64,000 bases of DNA, taken from NCBI GenBank assembly GCA_013420905.1, contig JAAXNY010000001.1, positions 3,348,001-3,412,000 of the forward strand, written 5' to 3'. A program made the position numbers and the translations under genes. The notes beneath the pieces were generated by a model. That model worked only from the letters and a program-made list of their open reading frames with translations. It was not told the DNA's origin and searched no databases. Positions 1 through 10,887 of the stretch are shown piece by piece; position 1 is the stretch's first letter, and each line of letters begins with the position of its first letter. Origin of the DNA: Collybia mongolica (taxonomy: Eukaryota; Basidiomycota; Agaricomycetes; Agaricales; Clitocybaceae).

Positions 1-548
1 CGCCCTCATAAGTATGTATGTGTGTACTGTATGTTACTTACTACTAGTACTCAGATAGCCACATGTTTACCTGTGAACTGACCGTTCCAATTGGGAACCG
101 TGTTAGTATAATATTCCTCCTCTTCCTCCTCCTCTCGTATGTCGCACACTGAAGAAAAGGGCCAATGATTGCCATGTACAGTAGTACATAAGCGCTAATA
201 ATTGTCAAGGACCCTGAATCGATGTTGCAACTCAAAATAGTCCCCAGACTAAGTTCGTGCTCGAATTTGACGACTTACACATATCATAAAACCTTTACAT
301 AAACCGAGTGGTTGCAAACTCAGTTTCCAGTCTTCCATCATTTTGAGCATTTCCAAGAGAACCGACAACCAATCCTGAGGGGCTTCGTGGGCTTCTTTTC
401 AGTCTTTACTTTACCCCACTCGTTTGATTGTTTCCCCGAAAGGCTGCCCAGAGCTTCGCAGGTGAAGAAGGTATTTAAATAAGAGTGTCGGGGAGAGTAT
501 GGGGCGATCACTTCAAATTGACGCATCCTGTATCTGCCACGCTCCGAA
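1..548. other. upstream region of the sugar transporter
   Basis: No convincing gene is visible; the short open frames lack splice support or family resemblance. A CT/GA-rich stretch lies near 110-135. The last 80 bases hold the likely core promoter of the transporter that follows. Confidence 0.5.
472..481 (+). promoter_or_regulatory. TATA-like element of the sugar transporter gene
   Basis: TATTTAAATA lies about 70 bases before the ATG at 549, a normal distance for a fungal TATA-like box. Inferred from position and sequence only. Confidence 0.35.
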
Positions 549-3023
549 ATGGTGGATGAAAAACGAGTTTACTCTGAGAAGGGTGTTTACAACGAGAAAG
601 AAACTCGGCGAGAGATAGATTTATCCAACAATGTCCAAGCAAGGTGAGTTCACCAACAATCACCATGACCTGACATTGTTGAACGCCAGGACAGGATTCA
701 AAACCCCTTGTACGGGATTCCGCGTGAAACACTCCTCTCACAAGTAGAGTCGTTTACACGAGAGCAAGGAATGGAAGACATAGAGACTATATTGAAAAAG
801 GGTGCACTTCTGGCCCAAAACCCCAAGGATTTCGAAAATATCCCAGACCTCAACCAAGCAGACAAAGAGATCATACGTAGGGAGACCACACGTTTGTTTT
901 CGACCTCGATCATGCCGCTCCGTACTCTAACTTGACCCCGTCCTTTAAAAGATAAGTGGTCTCAACCTCGTGATCTGTACTTGACGGTTGTAGTATGTAG
1001 TCTTGCTGCTGCTGTACAGTTCGTATCTGCCGCCCTATACAAGACTTGGAACTAACTTCGCAGCCTTAGAGGTTGGGATCAGACAGGATCTAACGGTGCT
1101 AACTTGTCATTCCCCATTGAATTTGGCCTTTTGACGAACGCAGGGAACCCCGACGCTGACAAGAATGAATGGATCATTGGACTCATCAACGCTGGGTAAA
1201 ACCTTTCCCAAACCATGGGATTAGGCTTGTCTGATTTCTTTTAGACCTTATCTGGCCACTTGCTTCCTTGGTTGTTGGCTCACGGATCCTCTCAACTATC
1301 TCTTCGGTCGGCGTGGAACGCTATTTTTCTGTGGTATATTTTGCATCTTCAGCGTCATTGGCCAAGGCCTGGCTCAGACCTGGCCGCAATTATTTGTGTG
1401 TCATCTACTAAACATTGCTCTTATTTGTTAACTTGGTACCATAGGTTTGCCGGCTGCTCCTTGGCTTTGGGATGGGGCCGAAGGCTACTACGTCGCCTGT
1501 ATTTGCTGCAGAGAATACTCCTGCCAATATCCGGGGTGGTCTTGTCATGTCATGGCAGCTGTGGGTAAGCAACAACGTCGTACAGTCCTACAAACTCTAA
1601 TGTATTGCCGCTTGGTAGACTGCTTTCGGAATTCTCTTGGGCTTTTGCGCCAATCTTATTCTCTTTCAAACCGGTGACATTGCTTGGCGCCTTCAACTTG
1701 GGTCAGCTTTCATCCCCGCAGTCCCTCTTACCATTGGGATTTACTTCTGCCCAGGTGGGTGATCAATTGACAGTAATATTCATCAATTAATAATATTCCA
1801 GAGTCCCCCCGTTGGCTAATGAAGAAAGGTCGTTATCATGCCGCCTACAAGTCCTTCAAGCGCCTACGCAATAGCGAACTTCAGGCTGCTCGCGACCTCT
1901 ACTATGTACATCGCCAGCTCGTTGAAGAGTTCGCGATCCTGAAGGGTTCCACTTTCGTTGGAAGATTCGTCGAACTCTTTACATTTCCCCGTGTCCGCCG
2001 CGCCACTCTCGCTAGTTTTGTTGTCATGATTGCCCAGCAGATGTGTGGTATAAATATCATCGCCTTCTACTCTTCGACAATATTTGTTGCGGCAGGCTAT
2101 TCCACCAAGCAAGCCCTCCTTGCCTCATTTGGTTTCGGTCTTGTTAATTGGGTCTTCGCTTTCCCTGCCGTTTGGGTGAGCCCACATCCAGTGGGCCGAC
2201 ATACGTGGTCTACTCACTGCATACTTTTAGACGATTGATACGTTCGGTCGCCGCAATCTGCTTCTCTTTACCTTCCCGAATATGGCTTGGACTTTGCTGG
2301 CATCCGGATTCTGTTTCTATATCCCTGAGGATAATCCTGCAAGGGTTCCGATGATTGCTTTCTTCGTTTTCGTCTTTGCAGGTGAGGATTACATTCCTTG
2401 TTCGATGGAGCCTAACGCAATATCAAATTCCAGCTTTCTATTCTCCAGGTGAAGGTCCGGTGCCTTTTACATATTCAGCAGAAGTCTTTCCTTTGACTCA
2501 TAGGGAAATGGGCATGTATGCGTACATAATATCCTCCTTATAGTCAAATTTCCTTACGACATGGCAGGTCCTGGGCCGTTGCTACTAACTTCTTTTGGGC
2601 GTCTGTCCTATCTATGACATTCCCACGTTTACTCTCCGCGTTTACCAGCGTTGGAGGTACGTTACCATAGTGTAATCTTTTCCTGTTTCTGCTTATCTTT
2701 TACTCCTTATCAGCCTTCGGCTTCTATGCTGCCATGAATGTCGTCGCCCTCAATATGATTTTCTTTCTGATGCCAGGTTAGCTGAGGTACTCTGCCCTCT
2801 CTTGAGAAGCTCCTGACTAGATATCCTCCCTATAGAAACGAAACAAAGAACACTGGAAGAACTAGACTATGTCTTCGCCGTTCCTACGTCAAGACACATC
2901 TCGTATCAATTTAATACGTTCTTACCATACTTCATCCACCGCTACATCTTCTTCCACAGGGCTCAACTCACGCCTTTGTATAACTTCGACGAAGTTGAAT
3001 CGATCACAACGTTTGAGAAATGA
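549..3023 (+). CDS. MFS sugar transporter (sugar porter family)
   Basis: A 12-helix plasma-membrane hexose or other sugar transporter of the major facilitator superfamily. The soluble N-terminus carries the fungal pattern [14 protein letters not shown], followed by [10 protein letters not shown] and the [11 protein letters not shown] loop. Later exons give [11 protein letters not shown] and [20 protein letters not shown], both hallmarks of sugar porters, and the tail ends in TFEK. At least eight short introns interrupt it. One uses the weak donor GTTTGT at about 905 and still restores TTHKW exactly. The start at 549 was chosen because it opens the exon that splices into the conserved N-terminus. 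No broken codons were seen. The substrate cannot be named from sequence alone. Confidence 0.88.
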
Positions 3024-3260
3024 ACGAGCCACACATCATACACCCTAGTTTAGATATGCCCCCTCATATTCGTTGTATGTATCTCAACGATCCTCTGCTT
3101 GAAAACACCGCCACTATGATCGCGATCGGATAAATTAAAATTGAAATTTCAAATGTCTGCATCTAATCCGATTGCCAAATAACGACCTTGATCCCAACTC
3201 GATCTGACTCGACTCGCCACTTGAAATTTCTTTCTACAACCATCGTCCTCACCAATTCCT

Positions 3261-4904
3261 ATGGCGACGTCAGTAACAATGCCAGCTGAAGAAAAGTATG
3301 AGCTGATCACTCGGAGGCTGGGGGAAGTTCTTGGAGGTGACTCTCTCAGAGCTATCCTTGCAGAAGGACGATCACCGAGAGGTTACTGGGGTACGTTACT
3401 AGTACCTCGCCATCTATTCCCGGTCTTTAAATTCTGGGTTAGGATCTGCTCCTACTGGAAGGCGTGAGTAACAACCAATGCGACAATCTATCCTTCTGAA
3501 GCTAGGCACAGCCCATATCGGCTATTTTGTACCTCTAACAAAAATCGCAGACTTTCTGCGAGCAGACGTGGAGGTAGGTTTTTCGAGCTCAGTATCCTCG
3601 CCTGTTTCTCTTAGAAATCCTTTTTTTTTTTAAATAACAATACTGAAACCGTTGCTTGACTAGATTACTATTTTACTAGCCGGCAAGTATCCGGGTTGTA
3701 ATTCACCAGTCAAACTGAATTTACCTCCGCGTAGATGTACATGCATTCCTTGATAATCTCAAGGCGCCTTTGGAACTTGTCGCTCACCGAACAAAGTACT
3801 ATAAACACCTCCTTCTCGCCGTTTTCACATCCCTCGGAATTCCAACATCCAAGTTGCGTTTTGTAGAAGGCTCATCTTACCAACTCACCAGAGAGTATAA
3901 TCTTGACAATTACAAGCTCTGTGCAATAGTCAGTGAACATGACGCGAAAAAAGCTGGAGCAGAAGTTGTAAAGCAGGTGGATAGTCCTTTGTTGAGCGGC
4001 CTCTTATACCCGGGACTCCAGGCGTTGGATGAGCAATACCTGGATGTTGATTTCCAATTCGGCGGTATTGACCAGGTACGTATCTGCGCTATATTTCATA
4101 TCAATCTGTCTAAGATACTTACAGCGAAAAATCTTCACTTTCGCTGAACTTTACCTCCCCCGTCTAGGCTATGCGAAGCGCGCACATCTTATGAATGAGA
4201 TGGTCCCTGGGCTCGCTGGCGGAAAAATGTCTTCATCAGATCCCAATTCCAAAATTGATTTTCTTGACTCTCCAGATATTGTTCGCAAAAAGCTCAAGCT
4301 CGCTTTCTGCGAAGAGGGTAACACCAAAGAAAATGGTGTTCTCTCCTTTGTAGAGGCAGTGTTGATCCCTATCAGCCAGTTGAGGCTGGATCGTAGTAAA
4401 GGCGATCCATTACTTGTCTCGGGACTTAAAGACCACAAATCATTTACAGCCGACGACGCCCCGGAAGGCACAGTATTCACCATTGAAAGAGATGCCAAAT
4501 TTGGAGGATCAACACATTACTCGTCATTCGCTGATCTCAAGGCGGACTTTGCCGCGAAGGTCCTGCATCCCAAGGATCTCAAAGCAGCTGTGGCTAACGG
4601 AATCATCAATCTTCTGGAGCCGATTCGGAAAATGTTCGAGGAGAATGAAGATTGGCAAAAAATTGAAAAGCTAGCCTATCCTGATCCTAACACTAAGCCA
4701 GAGAAGAAGAAGAAGAAGGCGCGTGTTTCTAGCTCTAGTAGACTTGGCGGAAAACTGATACGTCTGTTTTAGGAGAAGGTTTACCACCCTCCGCCCCCGG
4801 GGAAAGGCAAGAACGCGAAACCTGCCCTTGAAACGGAGTCACCAGTAGTGGTTACAGAAGTTACCCATGCAAAAGTGGAGCTGGCAAAACAAATGTCATC
4901 ATAG
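3261..4904 (+). CDS. TYS1: tyrosyl-tRNA synthetase, cytosolic
   Basis: Charges tRNA-Tyr with tyrosine in the cytosol. The class I HIGH signature appears as PTGRPHIGYF after splicing, and the KMSKS loop as GGKMSSSD. Between them are the tyrosine-pocket segments, including [20 protein letters not shown]. The C-terminus has a lysine run and a final exon (about 4773-4904) ending in MSS, joined through a phase-0 intron with donor GTTTCT. A 19-nt exon (3664-3682, ITILLA) followed by a GC-AG intron is needed to restore the conserved [13 protein letters not shown]. It is the eukaryotic cytosolic form, lacking the bacterial S4 tail. Confidence 0.93.
3664..3682 (+). other. 19-nt microexon in the TyrRS gene, followed by a GC-AG intron
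   Basis: The exon gives ITILLA plus one base and joins the next exon at 3735 to give [13 protein letters not shown]. The downstream intron (3683-3734, 52 nt) begins GCAAGT and ends TAG, so it has a GC donor with otherwise strong consensus. Confidence 0.75.
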
Positions 4905-5121
4905 CAGGGATGGGCATGATTATGTATAACATTGAATGCACCGTAAATTAAATATATGGGTGAAGCAAGACAGGCTTCGTATTACTGATTAGTAAAGCCG
5001 GAGTGTGTAGTGTTACATTATGTGCGACTCGTTGCAAAGAACGTGGAAAGAAAAGTAAAAATTCCGGTGGACTTGAGAGCGTCTCCGATATCAGAATGCA
5101 TCCCTTGTCTCGTTTGGGAAA

Positions 5122-6852
5122 CTAGTGCTTTTCTCTCGTCCGGCTGTTCTTCGTCTCAACCTTAACATATTCGCTATCCTCAGGATGTGCTTGATCATCT
5201 TTCTTGACAGACATGAATGCCTCCCCCAAAATCTGCAGAGCCACGGCCCTAAGGTGTGACTTCTCGCGCGAGATTGATGGATCAGCCAAGACCCTTTCGC
5301 AAGTCTCTCGCAGAACCGATTCAACTTCTAATTTCGTCCCCTGTAGTGTCTGATTTAGGAAGGTCTCATACATTGCTATAGTAACTTACCTTGAATAAAG
5401 CTTGAAGGCCTTTCTCCGCAGCCTGTTCCTCGAGCTTCTTTTTCTCTTCTGGACTCAAGTTTCCGGCCTTCTCCGCTGCCTGAATTTGGTCAAAAACTGA
5501 TTTAAGCTCAATGGCAGACCGAAGAGTGGATACGCTGAGGAAAATGTCAACTGGGAGAAGATCACATAGAATGCGAGGAAGGAACAACTCACGTTTCACT
5601 GAAAACATGATACTTTCCTTGGACATTGTGTAACCAGCCGCCAACACCGAACAACGTTTGATTCGTGGCAAGGTGATGTTTAGCCTTCGCAACATACACG
5701 AATCCGACCGTTTGAAGTAGTTCCACCCCGTACGACTCGCGTTTGAGCTCCCTGGACTGGAAGTTAGTGGTAAAACGAATTGCGTTGGGGGAAGGATCTC
5801 ACTCAGCCTCTAGCTCACATATTGTTCGCCAACTGGATGTAACGTCAGCATCATTCGGTCCAGTTGCTGATTCAGTGAATATCCCAAGCTTTCTTTCGAG
5901 ATTATCAACAAGCTTTTGAACCCTCTCTTTTCGAACGGCAGCTTTCTAACCAGTGATCTCCATGAATTTTGTTGGCAAGCAGAAGGGGTACAAAGTTTGA
6001 ACATACCTCTGCCGCTTTCTTTCGATCTTTCTCCTCTTTCAAAGCTTTTTCTTCCTCACTTAAGATTTCGCGGCCTTTCGCATCTCTCACTCTCTTCACA
6101 TCATCCTCCCCTTCTGCCTCCTCTGCTTCTTGTAATGCAGCTTTCATGTCCCTTGCCAGACTGATATCGCCAATGATAGGTGTGAATCTTTCTCCTCCAA
6201 ATATAGCTCCAAAAACCTCTTCGGGGTCAACATATCCACCCTCGGGAGCACTTTCCTTGGGACCAAATTCATTGTACTTTTTCCGCAGCACGTCATCAGA
6301 CAAAGTCTGGTACGCGATAGCGATATCTTTAAATCGTTCTTCGGCGTGAGGATCATCAGGGTTTTTATCTGGATGATGTTTTATCGCAAGCCGACCTTCG
6401 AACGGAAGGCAGTATAAGCGAACAGTGCTATCACTTTGATCGAATAACGTACGGTATGCCTTTTTGACGTCGTCTGTGGTAGCTGTCACAGGTACCCCAA
6501 GAATGTCATAGTATCCAGTCTCTAAAGGCCTTTCTTGGGTCCCAATCCTCCTTCCTCGGCGTGGCGTTGCGCCGCCCTGACTTGATGACGGTTTATGACT
6601 TGGGTCGGCGCCATTGATCGTCGATTGTGAGGAGATATTGAGAGTACCCGACGATAGTATTTGCCCTGGGTAGAACGCGTGGGATATTATACTCTGACAT
6701 GAAAAACAGCGAATTTGAAGCAGTGTTCCAGGACGAGGCTGTGGGCTTGGAACAGGGAACTCCAACTGGATATCACAATTCGTATTATTGCATCTTGTCG
6801 CAATGTGAGGACTGAATGGCCTCGAGGGTAGGATGGAATTTGGAGTATTCAT
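5122..6852 (-). CDS. DnaJ (Hsp40) protein of the Caj1/Djp1 type with DnaJ-X domain
   Basis: Hsp70 co-chaperone. The J domain begins near residue 112 (YYDILGV) and holds the HPD tripeptide in IKHHPDKNP; an intron falls just before it (KAYR|RLAIKHH). A long DnaJ-X region follows, with an acidic/lysine-rich coiled segment. The C-terminal exon starts at GTKLEVESVLRETCERVLAD. Yeast relatives Caj1 and Djp1 act at membranes and in peroxisomal import. The N-terminus is unusual: four cysteines at 21, 26, 49 and 52 (C-x4-C-x22-C-x2-C) look like a zinc ribbon that yeast Caj1 lacks. Its stop lies about 220 bases from the stop of the convergent TyrRS gene. Confidence 0.87.
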
Positions 6853-7621
6853 GTCAGGGAGACGGAGGGGATAGGATACTTGAGCGCTTAGGCTTTGGGG
6901 CTCTGGTTAAGTGTTGAATCACGTGTCACAAATAATTTTGAATCATTCTGCTACCCATTTACTGTCAGTTCGTTCGGGATCATCAAGTACACTATACTAT
7001 ACTGAACTTCACTGGCAGGAGGCTGGAGTCAGGACTTGGCACCTGACTTTGATCCTGACTAGGGTTTTGTACGTTCGACCTCTACACTATCCGATTTCAA
7101 CCCGTGTGTTGACTATTGCTCGACAAATAGCCGATAGACCTGCGGTTCTTCTTGCTCAAGCAATGTCTATTTGCTCTCAATTGTGGTCATGAATCTTGTT
7201 GGATTGAAGCTATTCCCCATATGGGAATACTCTGAAGAAAACCCCGTGGCCTGCTCCCGGATGTATCGCAACGGAGCCTCTAGGGACGGCTAGGAATATG
7301 CTCGCATCCACTCAGAACCTAAGCTATTGGGGTGTCTTTTCAACGTCGACAAGAACTGTGACCATAGAAAGAGCTCTTTTGTGTATTGCCATCCTATCCT
7401 CACTCTGAAATCAAAATACACGCGAAGTAATACCGAAATCATTGCGACCAAGCAATGACACCACAGGCTCTCCTTCTAACACACCTACGGCGGCCCGGCG
7501 GGTGCTATGCATGTTAAACGATGTATACCACCGGGCCGCCTACGTTGAACCTCGCACTGTAAGTTTATATAAATATCGAATGCAATTTGAAGCTGAACCA
7601 CCTCCATTCCATCCTTGTAAC
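6853..7621. other. intergenic region between the divergent DnaJ and LPMO-like genes
   Basis: About 770 bases without a recognisable gene. It serves as the shared upstream region. A GC-rich imperfect palindrome (GGCGGCCCGGCGGG near 7490 and CACCGGGCCGCC near 7530) sits about 100 bases before the LPMO-like start. Confidence 0.45.
7564..7575 (+). promoter_or_regulatory. TATA box of the LPMO-like gene
   Basis: TTTATATAAATA lies about 50 bases before the ATG at 7622. It is a strong TATA-like match at normal spacing. Confidence 0.5.
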
Positions 7622-8583
7622 ATGTTCTTGAAGCATCAATTTCTGGCTGCTGCTTTAGCCTCTTTCGCGACCATTGCTGCTGGGCACGGCATTATAACCA
7701 CACCAGTTCCTCGGGCAGTATGTCGTATCTCTATACCCCAACAATTCTCAACCGAAATATTGTAGATTGGAACTGCTAACTTAGCCGCTTGTGGTACCGG
7801 TGTGTACAACACGCTCAAATCAGGTAAATTACGTTTGAAAGGTCATCAAAATCATGCTCATACCCTCCTTCCAAACAGATAAAGCTGGTCCTGTTCGTCT
7901 GTCCCAAATGACACAGACTTCCTACATTGAATGTCTGTGATGCACTAGATCGAGAACGCAGCTGCAAAAGTGGATTCGGGTTACAACGCAGCTGCTTGTC
8001 ACCTTTTCTTCTGCAGAGGTCTTCAGGCAAGCCACGGAAGCCAGGGTTAGACCTAAAATCTGAACAAAAGTTTAGTATGAAGACAACAAAAGCAACACTC
8101 GAGTTTACAAGCCGGGCACTGTGGTCCCCTTCCACGTTGACATCATCGCTCATCACACTGGATATGCGGTAGGTCTTTCTGCATTGTGGTGCTATTACAC
8201 TCACGCAGATCGTTGGCGGATAGAACGTATCTGTAGTATGTAACACCCGTAAATTTGCGTCAAGAATTGCTGAATCGATATGTTTTTCAGGTTGACTTAG
8301 CTGCCCAACGCCCGATTGGAAACCCTCTCTTCAACTGGCCCGTCTACACAAACAACTCTCTCGGTCCTCCTGATTGGCCAAAGAACGAGAGTAAATCCTG
8401 CCTATTGTTACTCCCCTCGAATTCTCGTCGTGCTCACGTTGACGTATTACAGCTGACTTCGAAGTCACAATCCCAGACCTTGGAACTCGATGCACCAAGG
8501 CCGGAGCATGCGCTATTCAGTGGTGGTGGTATGCATACAACGGACAGACCTACGAGAGCTGCATTGACTTCACGACCTCTTGA
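7622..8583 (+). CDS. secreted LPMO-like copper protein (chitin-bind-3/LPMO_10-like), about 193 aa
   Basis: Likely an extracellular copper protein acting on wall polysaccharide, or a related copper-binding protein without oxidase activity. A 21-residue signal peptide should be cut before HGIITTP, leaving the N-terminal histidine that all LPMO copper sites need; HH in IIAHHTGYA can supply the second. Conserved cysteines occur in AACGTG, AACHLFFCRG, TRCTKAGACAI and ESCIDF. Splicing is intricate, with about eight exons, including ones of 14 nt (7879-7892) and 12 nt (8224-8235) and a GC-AG intron at 8027-8075. Each junction restores the reading frame. The exact AA family is uncertain. Confidence 0.78.
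7879..7892 (+). other. 14-nt microexon in the LPMO-like gene
   Basis: It supplies most of DKAGP between introns 7824-7878 and 7893-7949. Reading through instead gives a divergent peptide and a stop, whereas splicing joins directly to IENAAAK. Confidence 0.6.
8224..8235 (+). other. 12-nt microexon in the LPMO-like gene
   Basis: AAC GTA TCT GTA (NVSV) is bracketed by a TAG acceptor ending at 8223 and a GTATGT donor at 8236. The flanking introns are both 55 nt. It completes HTGYA-NVSV-VDLAAQ, the strand expected in this fold; other acceptors meet a stop. Confidence 0.65.
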
Positions 8584-8865
8584 TTCGCAATTGTTCTACC
8601 ACCAATTAACAAAATGTACAGAATCAACTCGTCCACAACTTGGCTAAGCCTATATAAATTTTTATGACTAGCGGTCCAAAACTGTAAGAACATTTGAGAA
8701 AGACAAGACCCATATGGCTGCCAACAGGACAATCGTTAGTGGCTACAAACGCTGAGATCACAGATGACGTTTTAACCAGCCACGTGATGATCCAATGATG
8801 TCATTGTGAATACCACTTTCAACTCGAATCTCAACCTTTCTTTCCAACCCACGAAAACGAGATTG

Positions 8866-9414
8866 ATGAAGCCCGTTTCCCCACCGCTTTCCTCAACGCG
8901 TCTCACTCGATTAATCTACTTCCTCACTCTCATAACTGCCCTTTTCGCCGTATATTATTCCTATCGAACCTTCCAGTGGAAATCCGAAGTAGGCGGGTGG
9001 TGGAACCTTGCTCTCGGAAAACACCCTCCACATATCCAGGTCGAGAATACTCGTATCGGGGATTCAAAGGGACGGGATTCGAGAGAAAGAGGTAGAGGAA
9101 ATCATAGAGACACCGAGAGTGTAGAAGACAAGATCAACCAGCTTGCACAAGCCCTAGGAATGCCTCCTGCGGACCTTGCGTCGGCAATTGCGGTTGCAGT
9201 CAGGCAGTATGTGCCCCCCGCGAGTCTCTCATCAGTTGCTGCAGAAGAGTCTGGTCCTGCAGTAGAGGCTATGCTCAGGGGTGGTGGTGACGAAGGAATG
9301 CCAAATATGGAACGCCAACAAGCACAGGCAACAGGAGCAGCTGGACACGCAAGCAGCGTGATAAATGGAGTTTTTAGTGGGATGGAGGGCTTTGTGGGGA
9401 TGGAGGAGCCGTGA
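8866..9414 (+). CDS. small single-pass membrane protein, possible peroxin-13/17-like, about 182 aa
   Basis: Single exon. The ATG at 8866 is the first in frame. One membrane helix lies near residues 15-35 (LIYFLTLITALFAVYYSY). A polar, charged segment follows, with a predicted short helix (VEDKINQLAQALGMPPADLA) and a Gly/Met-rich tail. This layout resembles small organelle-membrane tail proteins, but no family is recognised with certainty; the peroxisomal suggestion is weak. Its end faces the convergent HNH-type gene. Confidence 0.6.
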   Translation: MKPVSPPLSSTRLTRLIYFLTLITALFAVYYSYRTFQWKSEVGGWWNLALGKHPPHIQVENTRIGDSKGRDSRERGRGNHRDTESVEDKINQLAQALGMPPADLASAIAVAVRQYVPPASLSSVAAEESGPAVEAMLRGGGDEGMPNMERQQAQATGAAGHASSVINGVFSGMEGFVGMEEP

Positions 9415-9832
9415 TTGACATAGCCCAATGTACATTATTCCCTCCGGCGTGTTTGTATAACTGCTTTAACAGAACTATAAGTCATCAATTGTATGATCAT
9501 AAATAGTCAGATTATTTTTTGGATGCACCCAAGCGCAGCTAGCCATGGTTACAATAGTTCTGAAGAATTGTTTCATGTACAAGATGTGAGCCATATGTGC
9601 ATACGTAGATTCATGCTCACTGCTTGTCCTCAACATAAGCAAAATCTTTTAATACCCCGGTCGCCTCTTGAGTAAAGGTGCAAGGCCACTAGTGGCATGC
9701 CTTTGTTTATAGCTTGAGATAATTGCTCCCCGTCCTTGCAATTTTGTGCTTATCAACAACCACTGAACAAATTCTGACTATTTCAGGCAGGGGGAGGGTG
9801 GAAACAGAAATCGGGTTAAAGGATCCAAGATA
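9415..9832. other. convergent 3' region
   Basis: 418 bases between two convergent stop codons. It is expected to hold both 3' UTRs; nothing else is recognised. Confidence 0.5.
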
Positions 9833-10546
9833 TTACCCCCACCGCACACCAAACCTCTGTCTGGCTGCATAATTCCTCCACTTCGCAATGTCATCTCTCT
9901 TCATCAACAATTCGACTGTATAGTATCCCCTTGCCAGCTCTTCATTCTTGGCGACGCTGTGAACCATCGAATGACATGGCCTACAGTTGGAATGTTTAAA
10001 GCGCGTCAAACCGAACGAAACATCATTGACAAACCTGCACAGCCATGCAACGGAATTCAACATCTCCTCCGGGTGCCACCTTTTCTTCAAAACCTTGGCG
10101 TGCACGGCACGTGGGATCAGGTGGTGGTAGGTCAATGGGACTTCTCGTTCACAAATCTCGCACTCTTGTGTCCGTGTCGTAGACCAGGGAGGCGGAGTCG
10201 CGCATGCATCCTGAATGTATTCTGCTATCGTCTTTCGAAGAAACTGCAGAGCTTCCTCATGATCCGAGACAAATCCATAAGAAATCAGCGTGTCCACGAA
10301 GGATATGGGAGTCGCGTCGAGAGGGAGCTTGTCGACATCTGTTAAAACGGAGGACCGGGTGAAATGGGATGCGGACTGAAGGGATGGTGAAAGTGTGGTC
10401 CACGATTCGAGAGCGAGGTAGGACGAAAATTCATCGAGGTCCGACTCCTGGGAATCTCCTCTCAGATTAAGTGATGAATGTGCGAGAATACGTCGAGCAA
10501 TGCAGTCTTTAAATGTAGAAAATTGGCTAGATATAGGGGTTTCCAT
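9833..10546 (-). CDS. HNH-type domain protein, about 220 aa
   Basis: The C-terminal half has an HNH nuclease-like pattern: CEICEREVPLTYHHLIPR, then HPEEMLNSVAWLCR and CHSMVH. These supply paired cysteines for structural zinc, the catalytic-type HH and a central Asn. A 51-nt in-frame intron must be removed between WLCR and PCHSMVH. Left in, it adds 17 residues that break the zinc site. The N-terminal 100 residues are unrecognised. Such proteins are widespread in fungi, often described as HNH-domain proteins of unknown role; DNA cutting is not shown. The ATG at 10546 is the first true start. Confidence 0.75.
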   Translation of the reverse strand: METPISSQFSTFKDCIARRILAHSSLNLRGDSQESDLDEFSSYLALESWTTLSPSLQSASHFTRSSVLTDVDKLPLDATPISFVDTLISYGFVSDHEEALQFLRKTIAEYIQDACATPPPWSTTRTQECEICEREVPLTYHHLIPRAVHAKVLKKRWHPEEMLNSVAWLCRFVNDVSFGLTRFKHSNCRPCHSMVHSVAKNEELARGYYTVELLMKRDDIAKWRNYAARQRFGVRWG

Positions 10547-10887
10547 GGTCAAATAGTATTGGATGGGGCTCTGATACTTTCCAATTTCAGTATCGAGGCT
10601 GCGACTCTACCACCAGGCTGCGAGATGAAATTTGAGACGGGCTGACTCGAGAGGTTACCGCATCGATACAAACAAGTCGTTATCCAAGAAACCAGAGCCA
10701 CTGACGATGTGGTTGGTGATGCAGCAGTGGCACGTCCTTAATGGGCAACCTGTGATGTATTTGCCCCTGTTAGCTTCGGATAACTACTATATGTTTCGGT
10801 GTTTTCCAACGTGAATCACTTCAATACCTCAATTTCTGGTCATTTACCATTCTTTATATGTAGATTAGCCTAATAGTCTTTTTCAAA
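10547..10887. other. divergent promoter region
   Basis: 341 bases between the HNH-type gene and the WDR48-like gene. No gene or clear motif was identified. Confidence 0.4.
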
